The notes under the pieces are model-generated. The model did no database searches, was not told the origin of the DNA, and saw nothing but the letters and a program-made list of their open reading frames with translations. 64,000 nucleotides of DNA. It comes from Toxorhynchites rutilus septentrionalis (taxonomy: Eukaryota > Arthropoda > Insecta > Diptera > Culicidae). The position numbers and the translations under genes are program-made. The stretch is from positions 84,830,666-84,894,665 of the forward strand of contig NC_073745.1 of assembly GCF_029784135.1 (NCBI RefSeq). Reading direction: 5' to 3'. Positions 45,291 to 56,550 of this stretch are shown here, in pieces (the first letter of the stretch is position 1; every line of letters begins with the position of its first letter).

Positions 45291-47340
45291 AAATTTATAT
45301 TCTTCAAATATGATGCTCTGCACCTCCTGAATGATCCTGGGTCAGCCACCTAGTTCTCTAAATATTCAGCTGAATATCAAAAAACTCATTCCGATTGCGC
45401 ATATTATTGATTAAAGACACTCTACCGGCACCCAAACTAGAAGCTCAGTTTTATTGGCATCTGTTGACCCGGATAACGCGGAGAGACCAGAAGGAAAAAT
45501 GGAAAAACGCTATTCTGACTCGATAACGCAGAATAACGAGCACAATAATAGTTGTCGTAAAAAACTGCTGTTGTAGGGTATCTGGCGTTTCTGGGTTGCT
45601 GCTGCTGCTGCTGCTCTTGCTGCTGCCACCGCTACTACAATCATTAAACTTTCAAGAAATTTATTCGCTAGACGTGATCATAAAGTCCGGTCCGTTCCTG
45701 GCGTTCCGCAAACTACGTTGACGTTGTTGCAATATGCTTCGAGCGGTGGTGGTACCATTTTTTTCTGCACTGCATCTTCAGGTTTTCGAAAGAAGCTGGT
45801 AAGAGTGGAGTACCCCGACACGTCCTAGAAATGCATATTTTTTGGAGGAGCAAACGTGAGTGAGTTGCAATTGGGTGAGTGTTTCTGGTGTAGGTGTGTG
45901 TGCGCGGAATAGTTCCGTTAGAAAGTGGATTAATTTTGCACAAATTGAATTGTGCCATTGAATGAGGTGAATTGAATTTGCCGGGCTTTGTGTGCAGTTA
46001 TGCAAGATGCTCTTGATGTTTTTGGGGTAGACTTTTGTTCATGTGCTCAAACAAGCACTGAATTACGTAGAAAGCCCTTCATTTCTAATTATACACAACC
46101 GAACGAAAATATTATATATCTCAAGGAAAGATTCATCACTTCTAGTCGATTTGAAAAAAAAAATGAAGATTCAGTTTTTGAATAATGACAAATATATTTT
46201 TTCCAGTGTTCAAAAACTGAATCTTCATTTTTTTCTATTTTTTCCATGTAATCATATTTCGAAGCGAAATATACAACCCTCATAATTTCCATATTGCCCA
46301 TATTATGATATCAATATTTCTATTCTTCCGTAAACATTCCCAACGGGGACTTTCAGAAAGACAAATTCACCCTATTACGAGGGGCATGACAAATATTCGA
46401 TATTTCAACCACCATTCGCATCGCTTGCTCAAAATAAAACACTCTTTCTTCATTTATCTCCTGGGATTTGGGGGCAGGAGTGTGAGTACACAGCCACAAA
46501 ACCGATTAAGCCCGGAGCTCGCGTGAAACATACAGATACGGAGGGATGGTGCGCGGATGTCGATGTTCAACCACCTCTTCGAATGTTGCTATGTTCGTGT
46601 TTGTTAGCGATAGAAGAAGCATCCATATTTAATGCTCGATTCCACGTGTATTGACCACACGGCTGGAAGGGGGCTTTCAGATAAACTGCGGAAGCCACGA
46701 CATGTTGTTGTGAGAGACTGCATTGGTAGCACATTGATGATAGGCCATATGAGAATGTGATAAATGACGTGCAGTTTTCGATTAGGTTTTGAATCGCAGT
46801 TAAAATTATTAACTAATTACAAGGTGTGGTCGACTAGACGATTTTCATCAATGATGTTTGTATGTAGCAAGTATCGAACAAGTATCGTTCAAATTCGTTT
46901 CAGGATTCTCGTTTCAGTTCAAGAGTTACTTATTTTTTAAATTGATTTCCAGTTTCACTATACGAGATTTATTTCAAAAGTTAATCACAAAATGGTAACA
47001 TTAACATAGATGAGGCTAGTATTCCAGCGGAGACAGTTAATATGAGGTTTTCATTGTTGTATTATTAATAGTGAAATTTGTTCGATGTCTTTTATAGCAA
47101 GCAATAGGCGTGTGTGGATGGAGAAAGGTCAGGACTCCGATCGTAAATCGATCTCTTGATGGGTGCTGAGTTTTTAACCCATAATCGTTAGTAGAAAGCG
47201 GACGCGTAAGCAATGTAGCTTGAAAATAAAAAAAATCAAATTTAAATTTTACGTAGCAAAAATCTTACGCAAATTCATAGAGTTTGAAGTGAGGGTTGTG
47301 ATGAACAAAGCTTGAATCATATATTTCACCATCCAAAATG
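45291..47340 (+). other. EndoA intron 1, no recognised repeat
   Basis: A less AT-rich stretch at about 45580-46010 contains a CTG run (45598-45618). Nothing coding is recognised. A strong hairpin lies at 46153-46235. Confidence 0.4.
46153..46235. repeat. Near-perfect 27-bp hairpin, 26-nt loop
   Basis: Left arm 46153-46182 and right arm 46209-46235 pair over 'atgaagattcagtttttgaa' and the adjoining A/T run; the only defect is a three-A bulge. Confidence 0.9.
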
Positions 47341-47355
47341 AATATTGTACAACTC

Positions 47356-47634
47356 ATTCACTCACTCTCTTCCTCTCTTCCTCTCTTCCTCTCTTTCTCT
47401 CTTCCTCTCTTCCTCTCTTTCTCTCTTCCTCTCTTTCTCTCTTCCTCTCTCTCTCTCTTCCTCTCTTTCTCTCTTTCTCTCTTTCTCTCTTCCTCTCTTC
47501 CTCTCTTCCTCTTTTTCTTTCTTTCTTTCTCTTTTTCTCTCCCTCTTTCCCTCTCTCCCTCTCTCCCTCTTTCCCTCTCTCCCTCTCTCCCTCTCTACCT
47601 CTCTCCCTCTCTCCCTCTCTCCCTCTCTCTCCCT
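47356..47634 (+). repeat. Pyrimidine microsatellite (CTCTTC/CTCTTT/CCCTCT)n
   Basis: About 280 bp of almost pure C/T with 6-bp periodicity, changing from CTCTTC/CTCTTT to CCCTCT near 47540. The long Leu/Ser/Pro or Arg/Glu open frames on both strands are artefacts of it. Confidence 0.95.
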
Positions 47635-47785
47635 TATTTTCTGCAGACGAAAATGCACATCGAGCTGCTATTTCTAGATTACTTTTTTGTTTTTATTTAC
47701 AATTTCAACAGAAAGCCAGCTAGATGTACACACTAAGTGTTAAAGGTATTGATACACCTTATTGCAAGTTTGTACATCATTAAAA

Positions 47786-48093
47786 TCTATATAAATAAAA
47801 ATGTAAGGCAAAATCTGTTGGTAAGCGGAAACCCCGAAGAAGTGATGGTCCGATTTTAGCCTCCTATATTTTGTTGTATTCGTCTCCTCCCATATATCAA
47901 TATAGTGGAGAGAAAAATCGGAAAATTTTCGGAAAATCCTGAAGGAAGGTCGGAAAATTGATTTCCCACATGTTCGAAAATTACATCATAATAAGCGTTG
48001 TTAGTCCATTCGAGATTTGCGCTATCGAAATTGATCTTTGTTCGTAAGTGGAAATGGATTTTCAGGCGAAATAACGCAATTCCATATCCTATA
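47786..48093 (+). mobile_element. Helitron 5'-end fragment
   Basis: Begins TCTATATAAATAAAAATG at 47786 after an A and continues with the family's 5' body ('ataagcgttgttagtccatt'). The next Helitron starts at 48094. Confidence 0.6.
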
Positions 48094-48819
48094 TCTATAT
48101 ATATATAAATGGAGTGATGTCTTTCTGTTTGTCTGATTTCGTGACAGTTTGAGACCCCTCCCTTCTCTCTAAGGGGGGCTGCCATACAAATGAAACACAA
48201 ATTTCTAAATTTCTCGAGAATTAATCAAGCAAATGAAATGAATTTTGCCGTGTGGAAGTTTTATGGTTCAATAAATGATTACATGGTGGTTCGATACCGC
48301 TCCCCCCTCTCTTAGGGGGAGCTGCCATACAAATGAAGCACAAATTTCTGCATTACTCGAGAACTAATCGAACAAATGAAATCAAATTTGGCATGTGGAG
48401 GTTTTAGGGTGCAGTAAATGAATCTATGGTGGTTAGATACTCCTCTCCCTTTTTTTTAAGGGAAGCGGGACGGGGCTGGTTTTACCATACAAATGAAACA
48501 CAAATTCTTGCATTACTCGAGAATTAATCAAGCAAATAAAACCAAATTTGGCATGTAACGTAACGGAGAAACATGTTATTTGCAAGTGGTTAAAAATCTT
48601 GAACGAGAATTGTGTCTGAAAATAATCTGATATTATAATGTCGAGTTTTGGTAGAAGTACTAGGCATTTTATAGTAAAAGGTAATTTTAAAGGATAGAGA
48701 AGAAGATCAATTAATGAACAATTCTGCGATTGGACCCATGAACAGCGCTTAGTAAGAAAACGTGGATGTGATAACGAAAAATAAATTTTGGACGGGACGA
48801 AGTTTGCCGGGTCAGCTAG
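48094..48819 (+). mobile_element. Nonautonomous Helitron
   Basis: 5' TCTATATATATATAAATGG (48094) and 3' 'gtttgccgggtcagCTAG' (48819) followed by T. Three minisatellite units lie inside. No Rep/helicase. Confidence 0.75.
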
Positions 48820-48973
48820 TTTAAAATAAAAATGTAATTTATCAATCGTACATAGATATTCGTTTTTCCCGACTCTCCCTCACTAGGAAATTTATAGTGA
48901 AAGAAAATTAGGAAGTTCAATTAGAAGATCAATCAATGAATAGCTCTGCGACGAAGTTTGCCGGATCAGCTAG
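48820..48973 (+). mobile_element. Helitron 3'-end fragment
   Basis: Ends 'gtttgccggatcagCTAG' at 48973; only the last 150 bp of the family are present, directly behind the previous element. Confidence 0.6.
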
Positions 48974-49099
48974 TTCTCTTATAATTCTGGAAATAATCAT
49001 ACACATCTATGAAACACGTACGAACAAATTTCATTGAAAATCAGAGTTCGGAAAAAACGAAATTTCGAGAACTAAAAAAAATTTTTGAAGTTTCAATGA

Positions 49100-49320
49100 A
49101 AACAGTATGTTGCAACACACGACAGTAAGATGCACTTTCAGTATTTTTATCTCAGAGCTATTGAGAATGGTATGAGAGACAAATGGACAAATCGATGGTT
49201 CTTATAGGGATATAGGGATTAAAAAATATATCTAAATTTCTTATTTGGTACTTCACGCAATATTTTCCATTGTGTTGGCGATTAGGTTTGGGGGCATTAT
49301 TTACATGCTGGCCCTGCGAA
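49100..49320 (+). repeat. Repeat family C, diverged copy
   Basis: 'agtaagatgcactttcagta', 'tttttatctc' and 'gattaggtttgggggcat' follow the order of 56800-57020. Confidence 0.5.
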
Positions 49321-50007
49321 AATAGGGAAAAACCAATTCTCTATCGCGTAGCGTAGCGGTTCTTCAAAATAAAAAAAAATTCCAACATGGCGGCTATATG
49401 ATTTTTTTTTTCAATGATTATAGCAAAAATCATCATTTCAAGGCTGATATGAAATTTAAAACCAAAATATTGGAGAACTACTACGCTGCACAATAAAAAT
49501 ACATATGTAAATGCTGTAAAATAGTCTTCGTCGCATGGATCCAAATCGGATCCTGAAATAAATGTGTCGCCAGGCAGAAAAAAGTTTCAAAAAAAACGAC
49601 TTTTGGACTCATTTATACCACGAAGTATTGTAATTGATTGAGCATATTGAGCAAATTCAGTGTTTGTGGGTCGATAACACTTTCAATGTTATAAGCTACC
49701 TGAAAATGTAAAAATGAAAAAAAAACATTTTTTTTATTTCCCTGGTTGAGGGGGAATTAAGCTATGCATTGCGAGCTAAACGGCTTGATAATTGAAGTTC
49801 TTTTCTTTCTGACAACGCTCGGCATCATTTCGAAAATAACGTAGAAAGTGTCACTCAAATGGAATGCTTACCGTTCGCGCCAGATTCTTCGAACATTTCT
49901 TCCTTTGGTTGCTTCAAACATGAATCGGTATCAAAGAAGAGTTTTTTTCGAGTTAAAATTCAAAAATTGTTCTGATCATTTATTATCTTCTATCTATCTA
50001 TCTTCTC
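49321..50007. other. No recognisable gene
   Basis: AT-rich with 'tgtcgccagg' shared with the end of family B near 42400; otherwise nothing recognised. Confidence 0.4.
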
Positions 50008-50686
50008 TCTACCTATATATATAAAAATGGAGTGATGTCTGTCTGTCTGTCTGATTCTTATAGACTCGGAAACTACTGAACCGATCGACATGAAAATTGG
50101 TATGTAGGGGTTTTTGGGGCCGGGGAAGGTTTTCGTGATATTTTGAGACCCCTCCCCCCTCTAAGGGGGGGCTGCCATACAAATGAAACACAATTTTTTG
50201 CATTACTCGGAAATTAATCAATCAAACGAAACCAAAGTTGGCATGTGAAAGTTTTAGGGTGCAATAAATGTTTCTATGATGGTTAGACAGTCCTTCCCCC
50301 ACTCAAAGGGGGGGGCTGCCATACAAATGAAACACAAATTTTGCATTACTCGAGAATTAATTAAGCAAATGAAACCAAATTTGGCATGTGGAGGTTTTAG
50401 GATGCAATAAATGTTTCTATGGTGTTAAGATACTCCTTCCCCCTCTCTTAGAGGGGGCTGCCGTACAAATGAAACACAAATTTTTGCATTACCCGAGAAT
50501 TAATCAAGCAAATTAAACCAAATTAGGCATATGGAAACTTTAGGGTGCAATGAATGTTTCTATGGTGGTTAGATACCCCTCCCCCCTCTCTTAGGGGTGG
50601 CTGCCATACAAATAAAACACAAATTTCTGCATTACTCGAGAATTAATCAAGTAAATGGGCGGGACGAAGTTTGCCGGGTTAGCTAG
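50008..50686 (+). mobile_element. Nonautonomous Helitron
   Basis: 5' TCTACCTATATATATAAAAA (50008), then 'ctgtctgtctgtctg', 'actgaaccgatcgacatgaa', three to four minisatellite units, and 3' 'gtttgccgggttagCTAG' at 50686. No coding capacity. Confidence 0.75.
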
Positions 50687-51929
50687 TATATATATCAAAA
50701 TGGATTTCTGTCTGTCTGATTCTTATGGACTCGGAAACTACTGAACCGATCGACATGAAAATTGGAATGTAGGGATTTTCGGGGTCGGGGTTGAGTTCTT
50801 ATGATAGTTTGAGACTCCTCCCTCTCTCTAAGAAAGGGATGGGGGGTGGGGGGGGGGGTGATGGGGGTGTGTGGTGCGGCTACCTGCCTTGCAAATGAAA
50901 CACAAATTTCTGCATTATTCCAGAATTTTTCAAGTAAACGAAACCAAATTTGCCATATGGAGGTTTTGGGGTGCAATGAATGTTTCTATGGTGGTTAGAC
51001 ACTTCTCCCCACTCTTTATAGGGGGGGGGGTCTGCCATACAAATGAAACACAAATGTCTGCATAACTCGAGAACTAATTAAGCAAATGGAGCCACATTTG
51101 GGATGTGAGGGTTTTGAGAAATGTTTATATGGTGAGTAGACACTCTTATTCTCTCTCTAAGGGGGTGCTGTCATACAAATTAAACACAAATTTGTGCATA
51201 ACTCGAAAATTAATCAAGAAAATGGAGCCAAATTTGGCATCATGGAGGTTTTAGGGGGCAAGAACCGTTTCTATGGAGAGTAAACACTTCTCCCCCTCTC
51301 TAAAGAGTGGCTACCATACAAATGAAACACAAATACCTGCATTACTCGAGAATTGATCAAGCAAACGAAACCGAAGTTAGCATGTGGAGGTTTTAGGGTG
51401 CACTCCTTCCTCTGGAATGAAGAGGGGGTCCCATACAAATAATACACATATTTCAACGAAACATATTCCAACCAAACATGGCAATTGAAAAATTTCGGAA
51501 AACTTTGAAGGAAAATGGGAAAGTTCGAAAAATTCAATTCGCCTATGTTCTACAATTGCATATTGACAAGCGTTGTTAGTCCATTTGATGTTTGCGTCTT
51601 CTATCTATATAAATAAAAATGGATCGCCGAATGTGTGGATAACAGCAAATTGTCCGGCTGTCTTTATTCTATCATATTTTCTGAATCAAACATTTATTCC
51701 ATGTAATGGAAAACAAGCAAGTGGTGGAAAAATCTTGAACGAGAATTGTGTCTGAAAATAATCTGATATTATAATGACGAATTTTGGTAGAAGTATTAGG
51801 AATTGTATAGTAAAAGGTAATTTTAAAGAATAGATTAGAATTTCAATCAATGAACAGATACGATTGGACCCATGTATGTGATAACGAAAAATAAATTTTG
51901 GGCGGAACAAAGTTTGCCGGGTCAGTTAG
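50687..51929 (+). mobile_element. Nonautonomous Helitron, adjacent and in the same orientation
   Basis: Starts directly after the previous element with 'tatatatatcaaaatgg' and 'ctgtctgtctg'. The 3' end is 'gtttgccgggtcagTTAG' at 51929 (first C of CTAG changed). A second 5'-end-like 'tctatataaataaaaatgg' at about 51604 suggests one element inside another. G-runs at 50837-50853 and 51020-51029 interrupt minisatellite units. Confidence 0.65.
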
Positions 51930-52474
51930 TGTATTATAAAAGGGACGGTTCGAACTCATCTCATCACCACAGTGGATATTTGAGGTTTAAATCCAGTTCA
52001 GAATCGTTCGTCGAGGAAAATTCTTTACTTCGAGCAACATCCCACTCAACAATACAATCAAAAAATCATTTGGGTGGCCCACGGCAATAGTTTTTTTTCT
52101 TACAGAAATCAAAACAAAATTCGTATCAGTAGTTTTTAATTCTTTTTTAAACGCATTTATTTGAAAAACACATAACACAATCGTTTCTCTTTCTCAATGG
52201 TATATTCTTATTCGGTATCTAAGTGCTAATAAAAATAATGCTACTTTTGAGCTGCCCTGTATAACATAAAATAATACTGAGAAAGTTCTTTTATGAATCG
52301 CTGTAATGACACAAGAAGAAAATAGAATGAATTGACATTTGAATCTTCATTCCTTTCAGACAACAAAATGTCGTTGTTTTCGTGTCCTATATTTGTCCCT
52401 ACATCCTATCCTTCGCCCTTTGTGCGCCCCGCGTAATGACATATTGATGTGTTTTTTCCTCTCACTCTTTACAG
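51930..52474 (+). other. 3' end of EndoA intron 1
   Basis: No gene; ends with a pyrimidine tract and the acceptor 'ctcactctttacag' at 52474. Confidence 0.7.
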
Positions 52475-52543
52475 TATGTCACGGAAAAGATGGGCGGTGC
52501 GGAAGGCACCAAGCTGGATCTGGACTTCATGGAGATGGAAAGA
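52475..52543 (+). CDS. EndoA: Endophilin A, coding exon 2
   Basis: 69 bp, 23 codons in phase 0: YVTEKMGGAEGTKLDLDF then MEMER, the start of BAR helix 1 right after helix 0. Acceptor 'ttacag' and donor GTGAGT are intact. Intron 2 is 135 bp (52544-52678), short compared with introns 1 and 4. Confidence 0.95.
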
Positions 52544-52678
52544 GTGAGTTGCTTTGGGTTATATACAAACGATTGATAGAAGTGCCACCATCAATACGGG
52601 GAGAGTTAGACTAAAAACTATATCGATTGCCAATAGATTCGAATATCCACTGAAACCATAATTTCCTCCCTCGTACAG

Positions 52679-52895
52679 AAAACAGACGTTACGGTTGAGC
52701 TAGTCGAAGAGTTGCAAGCAAAAACGAAAGAATACTTGCAACCGAATCCGACGGCCAGAGCGAAGATGGCAGCGGTCAAAGGTATTTCTAAATTATCAGG
52801 TCAAGCTAAAAGTAATACTTATCCACAACCAGAAGGTATATTGGCCGACTGTATGCTGACATACGGCAAAAAGCTCGGTGATGACAGTATCTTTG
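52679..52895 (+). CDS. EndoA: Endophilin A, coding exon 3
   Basis: 217 bp: KTDVTVELVEELQAKTKEYL, then QPNPTARAKMAAVKG, KLSGQAKSNTYPQPEG and MLTYGKKLGDDSIF. This is the rest of BAR helix 1 and the endophilin-specific insert and appendage region that follows it. It ends after the first base of the next codon, before GTAGGT, so phase 1 is passed to exon 4. Confidence 0.95.
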
Positions 52896-54194
52896 GTAGG
52901 TATCGCCGCTCTGGCGCCACTGCTACGCGTATAGCTTTTATTACGATATCTATAACCAAAAAATTGTCCTTGTTTTTGAGTGTTTATCGGTTTATGTTTT
53001 GTTCTCATGATTATTATTATTATCTCAATGCTAACCGTGGCGATTTTTCTCTTGTACATAATGACATATGGATATGAGTGTGTTCCTACACGATATGATT
53101 TGTCTCTACTATATGCAAGTGGAAAGCGTGAACGCGGTGGTTGTTTACTAATCGAAACTGACCGGCGGGGTGATGGCATAATGGTCGATTGGAAGTTAAC
53201 CTCGCACATTGAGTCACAACCTCATCAAAAATTGTATTGCATTGTCCAAAGTGCCACCACCCTCACCAGACTGTCGCAACAGACGCATTTGTTTACATTT
53301 GTATCTAACCCAATGAGAGAATATGTTACACATTAACCCATTTCTTATTATCAGCAAGACTGAGGCAGGTTATCGGGCTTAAAACTGAGATGGAGTAAAA
53401 TTTTATCATTTTCTACTCAATTTTGCATTTTACATTTAGATGAACTGTACAAACACAAAAGAACCGTCTTCGTTATTTGCATCTTTCCAGGACAAATATT
53501 TTCCGTTCTGCTCTCACTCACAGTCACTCACCGTCAGACTGCTTGCGATGTTGTATCTGTTTGTTTGTTTTTTGGGTAGCACTCATCTCATTTCATCAAC
53601 CATTGTCACTACTAATCGCTTATTTTTGCATCCTCTCCCTAACTCATTGCTTCTTTTTTGCTCTTATTGTAAGTAATGCTTCTCTTACTCTCTATGATGT
53701 GCACCTATACTCGGTTGTCTGTTTTTTTTGTGTATACACACTCAGGATGAATGTTTTCGTAGCTAGGGACCGATACTTGATACATTTTAATTGGAACATG
53801 GACAGATTCCCAGGACCAATTCATTGCTCTCGGTTTTCTAGCATTGCATTCCGTACAAAAGACGAATCAGATCAATATCCTGATGTGTAGTTTCCACTCA
53901 TAGCTTCTGTAATCATACTCTTCTTTACGCCCAGCTTCTCACTCTTATCTTTTACATTCATTGTATACGCTATTACCTATCCGCTGTTTTCGTTTTTCCG
54001 TTCTAAACTCGTGTGATTAAGTTTGTTCGTGTCATTTTTCTTGTTACTGTTAATTATCCATCTTCATCCGGAGGATGCCCTCCTCCAACGTTTCAAACGA
54101 AGCTAATTCTGATATTTTTCTACCCTTACTTTCAAATCAACCACAACACAAACCTGCTGTGCGCCGCTCCAACATCGTATTCCAACCTATGCAG
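52896..54194 (+). other. EndoA intron 3
   Basis: 1299 bp, no recognised transposon; the open frames in it (52980-53336, 53440-53890) show no domain. The acceptor is 'cctatgcag' at 54194. Confidence 0.75.
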
Positions 54195-54328
54195 CAATTT
54201 CCCTCGTCGAAATGGGCGATTCGCTCAAACAGATGGCCGATGTGAAGTACTCGCTTGACGACAACATCAAGCAAAACTTCCTCGAGCCACTGCACCAGCT
54301 ACAGACTAAGGACTTGAAGGAGGTTATG
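54195..54328 (+). CDS. EndoA: Endophilin A, coding exon 4
   Basis: 134 bp. The first two bases complete an Ala codon split with exon 3, then ISLVEMGDSLKQMADVKYSL, DDNIKQNFLEPLHQLQTK and DLKEVM, ending before GTAAGT. This is BAR helix 2, part of the dimer core. The family continues with a His-His-Arg-Lys-rich helix that I do not find before 64000, so intron 4 is longer than 9.67 kb. Confidence 0.95.
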
Positions 54329-54636
54329 GTAAGTGCACTGAAGATCTCTGTATTTAGTTTGGGTTTTAACTTTTCAGCTATTAGCCTCTGGTGACAATAT
54401 GAACGGGTAGGGACATGTTTTATCCGAATAGTTATGTAAATGATAATATTATGATTTTAATGCATAGTGGATTCACGCTGTACCGTACTCCAACTTGAAC
54501 TTCAAGTGGGTGCTGGAGGTACGCCTTTTTTGCCTATTTCTGGAAAGACGATAAGTTCATTTTAGTTTCGCGCTTGAAAGCATCCATGAAGACACCCACA
54601 ATTAATTTTTAGCACATGTTTTGACATCCCGATTTA

Positions 54637-54707
54637 TTATATTAAATGAGCCTAAAAGTAACAGAAAATGTGCTACTCTCAAATACTGGTATAGCATTTG
54701 TATAATA
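54637..54707 (+). repeat. 71-bp segment, also present at 56142-56212
   Basis: Shared core 'ctcaaatactggtat' / 'ttccaaatactggtat', 'gcatttgtataata' and 'aacagaaaatgt'; about 85% alike. The mariner insertion sits exactly at the right edge of this copy. Confidence 0.75.
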
Positions 54708-55996
54708 TTGGGTTGGGGAAAAAGAAATGTCGTATATTGTCAATATATGGCAACATTTAAACATATCTTGTGTTGTACTTATCGCATCGGGTCATACTAT
54801 ACGGCTATTTAAAGACGACAATCTATGCTACAAGAGCGTTCTGACAGTGTTGTGATTGTCCTTTTCAGTCTCAAGTTATAACGCGTCGAAGATGGAGTCC
54901 ACCAAGCAAGAAATTCGCCATATTTTGCGTTTTTACTACCTGCGAGGTAAAACTGCAACGAAGGCGGCCGAAAAAAATCGTGTAGTTTATGGACCCGATA
55001 CTGTAACGATTCGCACAGCACAGCGTTGGTTTGATCGATTTCGTTCTGGTGTAGTGGCTGTCGAAGATACACCCCGTACTGGTAGGCCAATCGTCGTGGA
55101 AACCGATAAAATCGTTGAAATCATCCAAGTAGACCGGCATGTGAGCACTCGCTCGATTGGCCAGGAACTGGGTATAGACCAGAAAACCGTTTGGAACCAT
55201 TTGCAGAAGATTGGATTCCAAAAAAATCTGGATGTATTAGTGCCACACGAGTTGACGCAAAAAAATCTTTTAGACCGAATCAACGTCTGTGATGCACTGC
55301 TGAAATGGAACGAACTCGACCCATTTTTGAAGAAGATGGTGACTGGTGATGAAAAGTGGATCACGTACGACAACCTAAAGCGAAAAAAGTCGTGGTCGAA
55401 GCGCGATGAGCCGGCCCAAACCATCGCCAAGCACGGATTGACGGCCAGGAAGGTTTTGCTGTGTGTTTGGTGGGATTGGAAGGGAATCATCCACTATGAG
55501 CTGCTCAACTATGGTGAGACCCTCAACTCGGTTCTCTACTGTGAGCAGCTTGACCGTTTGAAGCAGACGATTGACCAGAAGCGTTGTTTGGTGTTGGTGT
55601 TGTTTTCCACCAGGACAACGCTCGGCTTCACACATCTTTGATGACCCACCAGAAGCTACGGGAGATCGGATGGGAATTCCTATTACACCCACTGTATAGT
55701 CCGGACTTGTCTCCAAATGATTATTATCTCTTTCGGTCCATGCAAAACGCTCTTGGTGATACTAAGTTGGCCTCAAAAGAGGCTTGCGAAAACTGGCTGT
55801 CTGAGTTTTTTTATACAAATAAGGAGGGGGGGGGGGGGGTGTCTTATAAGGGGCGGAAAATGAAGTTGCCTTCTAAATGGTAACAAGTTTGCGAACAAAA
55901 CGACGCATATTTGACTTAAATTGGATAATTTTAAGTATGTTAAATAAAGCGTCAAATTTCGATCAGAAATACGACATTTCTTTTTCCCCAACCCAA
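54708..55996 (+). mobile_element. mariner transposon, complete ends
   Basis: 1289 bp with perfect 28-bp terminal inverted repeats: the left end starts TTGGGTTGGGGAAAAAGAAA (54708-54735) and the right end is its exact complement (55969-55996). TA lies on both sides (54706-54707, 55997-55998). Inserted in EndoA intron 4 on the coding strand. Perfect ends with a nearly complete transposase suggest a young copy. Confidence 0.95.
54892..55919 (+). pseudogene. mariner transposase, three lesions
   Basis: ATG at 54892 opens MESTKQEIRHILRFYYLRGK. Two helix-turn-helix regions follow (about residues 20-110; TAQRWFDRF, linker GRP, SIGQELGIDQKTVWNHL), then WVPHE-type LVPHELTQKN, the first catalytic aspartate in VTGDEKWI, and the second in VFHQDNARLHTS. 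The third is in YSPDLSPNDYYLF, with 34 residues between the last two: mariner DD34D. Closest in feel to the mellifera-type subfamily. Lesions: a one-base shift near 55590-55605 just before the HQDN motif, a 14-G run at 55826-55839 disturbing the 'NK...' stretch, and a TAA replacing Gln after SKW (55881-55883). All three catalytic residues are retained. Confidence 0.9.
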
Positions 55997-56141
55997 TATA
56001 TAAAACAAAGATTCTGTTCGTGCGTATAACTGATCATCAGACGAGAACAGATGGTCACATTTGAGGCGTCTTTATATCGTTTTCATACTATTTTAAGACA
56101 TTTTTCATAAATTTCTAAAAACCCCGATTTACGGTGATTTT

Positions 56142-56212
56142 TACATTAAATGAGACTAAAAATAACAGAAAATGTCATGACTTCCAAATACTGGTATGCA
56201 TTTGTATAATAT
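56142..56212 (+). repeat. Second copy of the 71-bp segment
   Basis: Direct repeat of 54637-54707, 145 bp beyond the mariner's right end. Confidence 0.75.
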
Positions 56213-56404
56213 ATAAGGTCCAGCAATATAAGATTACTACGAGCGAGCGAAACAAGAGACACGTTGCAAATGAGCACGCATTACTTTGCCACACGGTCCA
56301 GACCGAGATGGATATAGATCTCCTTTATGCTCTTATTTTTATTCTTAGAAAACACTTTCCAACTTCATTTTGTGATGAGGTGTAATATTATCACGCATTA
56401 ACGT

Positions 56405-56550
56405 AACAGCATCATTCGCTATGTGAATAGCGTGATGGTGTAAAACACCTTTGCATTTCAGCCGGCCTCGGTTCGATCCTCGTTGACGTCGTTTGGATTT
56501 TTTGTGGGTACAATCCTAAAAAAGGTGAAAACAAAAAAAGAAAGAGATGT
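56405..56550 (+). mobile_element. tRNA-like SINE fragment
   Basis: 'gaatagcgtgatggtg' (A-box-like) and 'cctcggttcgatcctcg' (a perfect Pol III B box) are spaced as in a tRNA, followed by an A-rich tail near 56520-56545. No clover-leaf can be closed. A different family from the SINE at 30876 and 40300. Confidence 0.5.

Noticed and set aside
47338..47736. Long Leu/Ser/Pro-rich (plus) and Arg/Glu-rich (minus) open frames
   Set aside because: They are translations of the pyrimidine microsatellite, where stop codons cannot occur; not genes.
52796..53336. Open frames on both strands over EndoA exon 3 and intron 3
   Set aside because: They run through a confirmed splice donor into intron sequence; no domain beyond exon 3.
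54467..54519. Possible EndoA exon between an AG and a GT (reads WIHAVPYSNLNFKWVLE in one frame)
   Set aside because: The peptide does not match endophilin after DLKEVM, and the reading phase gives no continuation.
54871..55716. Minus-strand open frames up to 167 codons
   Set aside because: Shadows of the mariner transposase on the plus strand.
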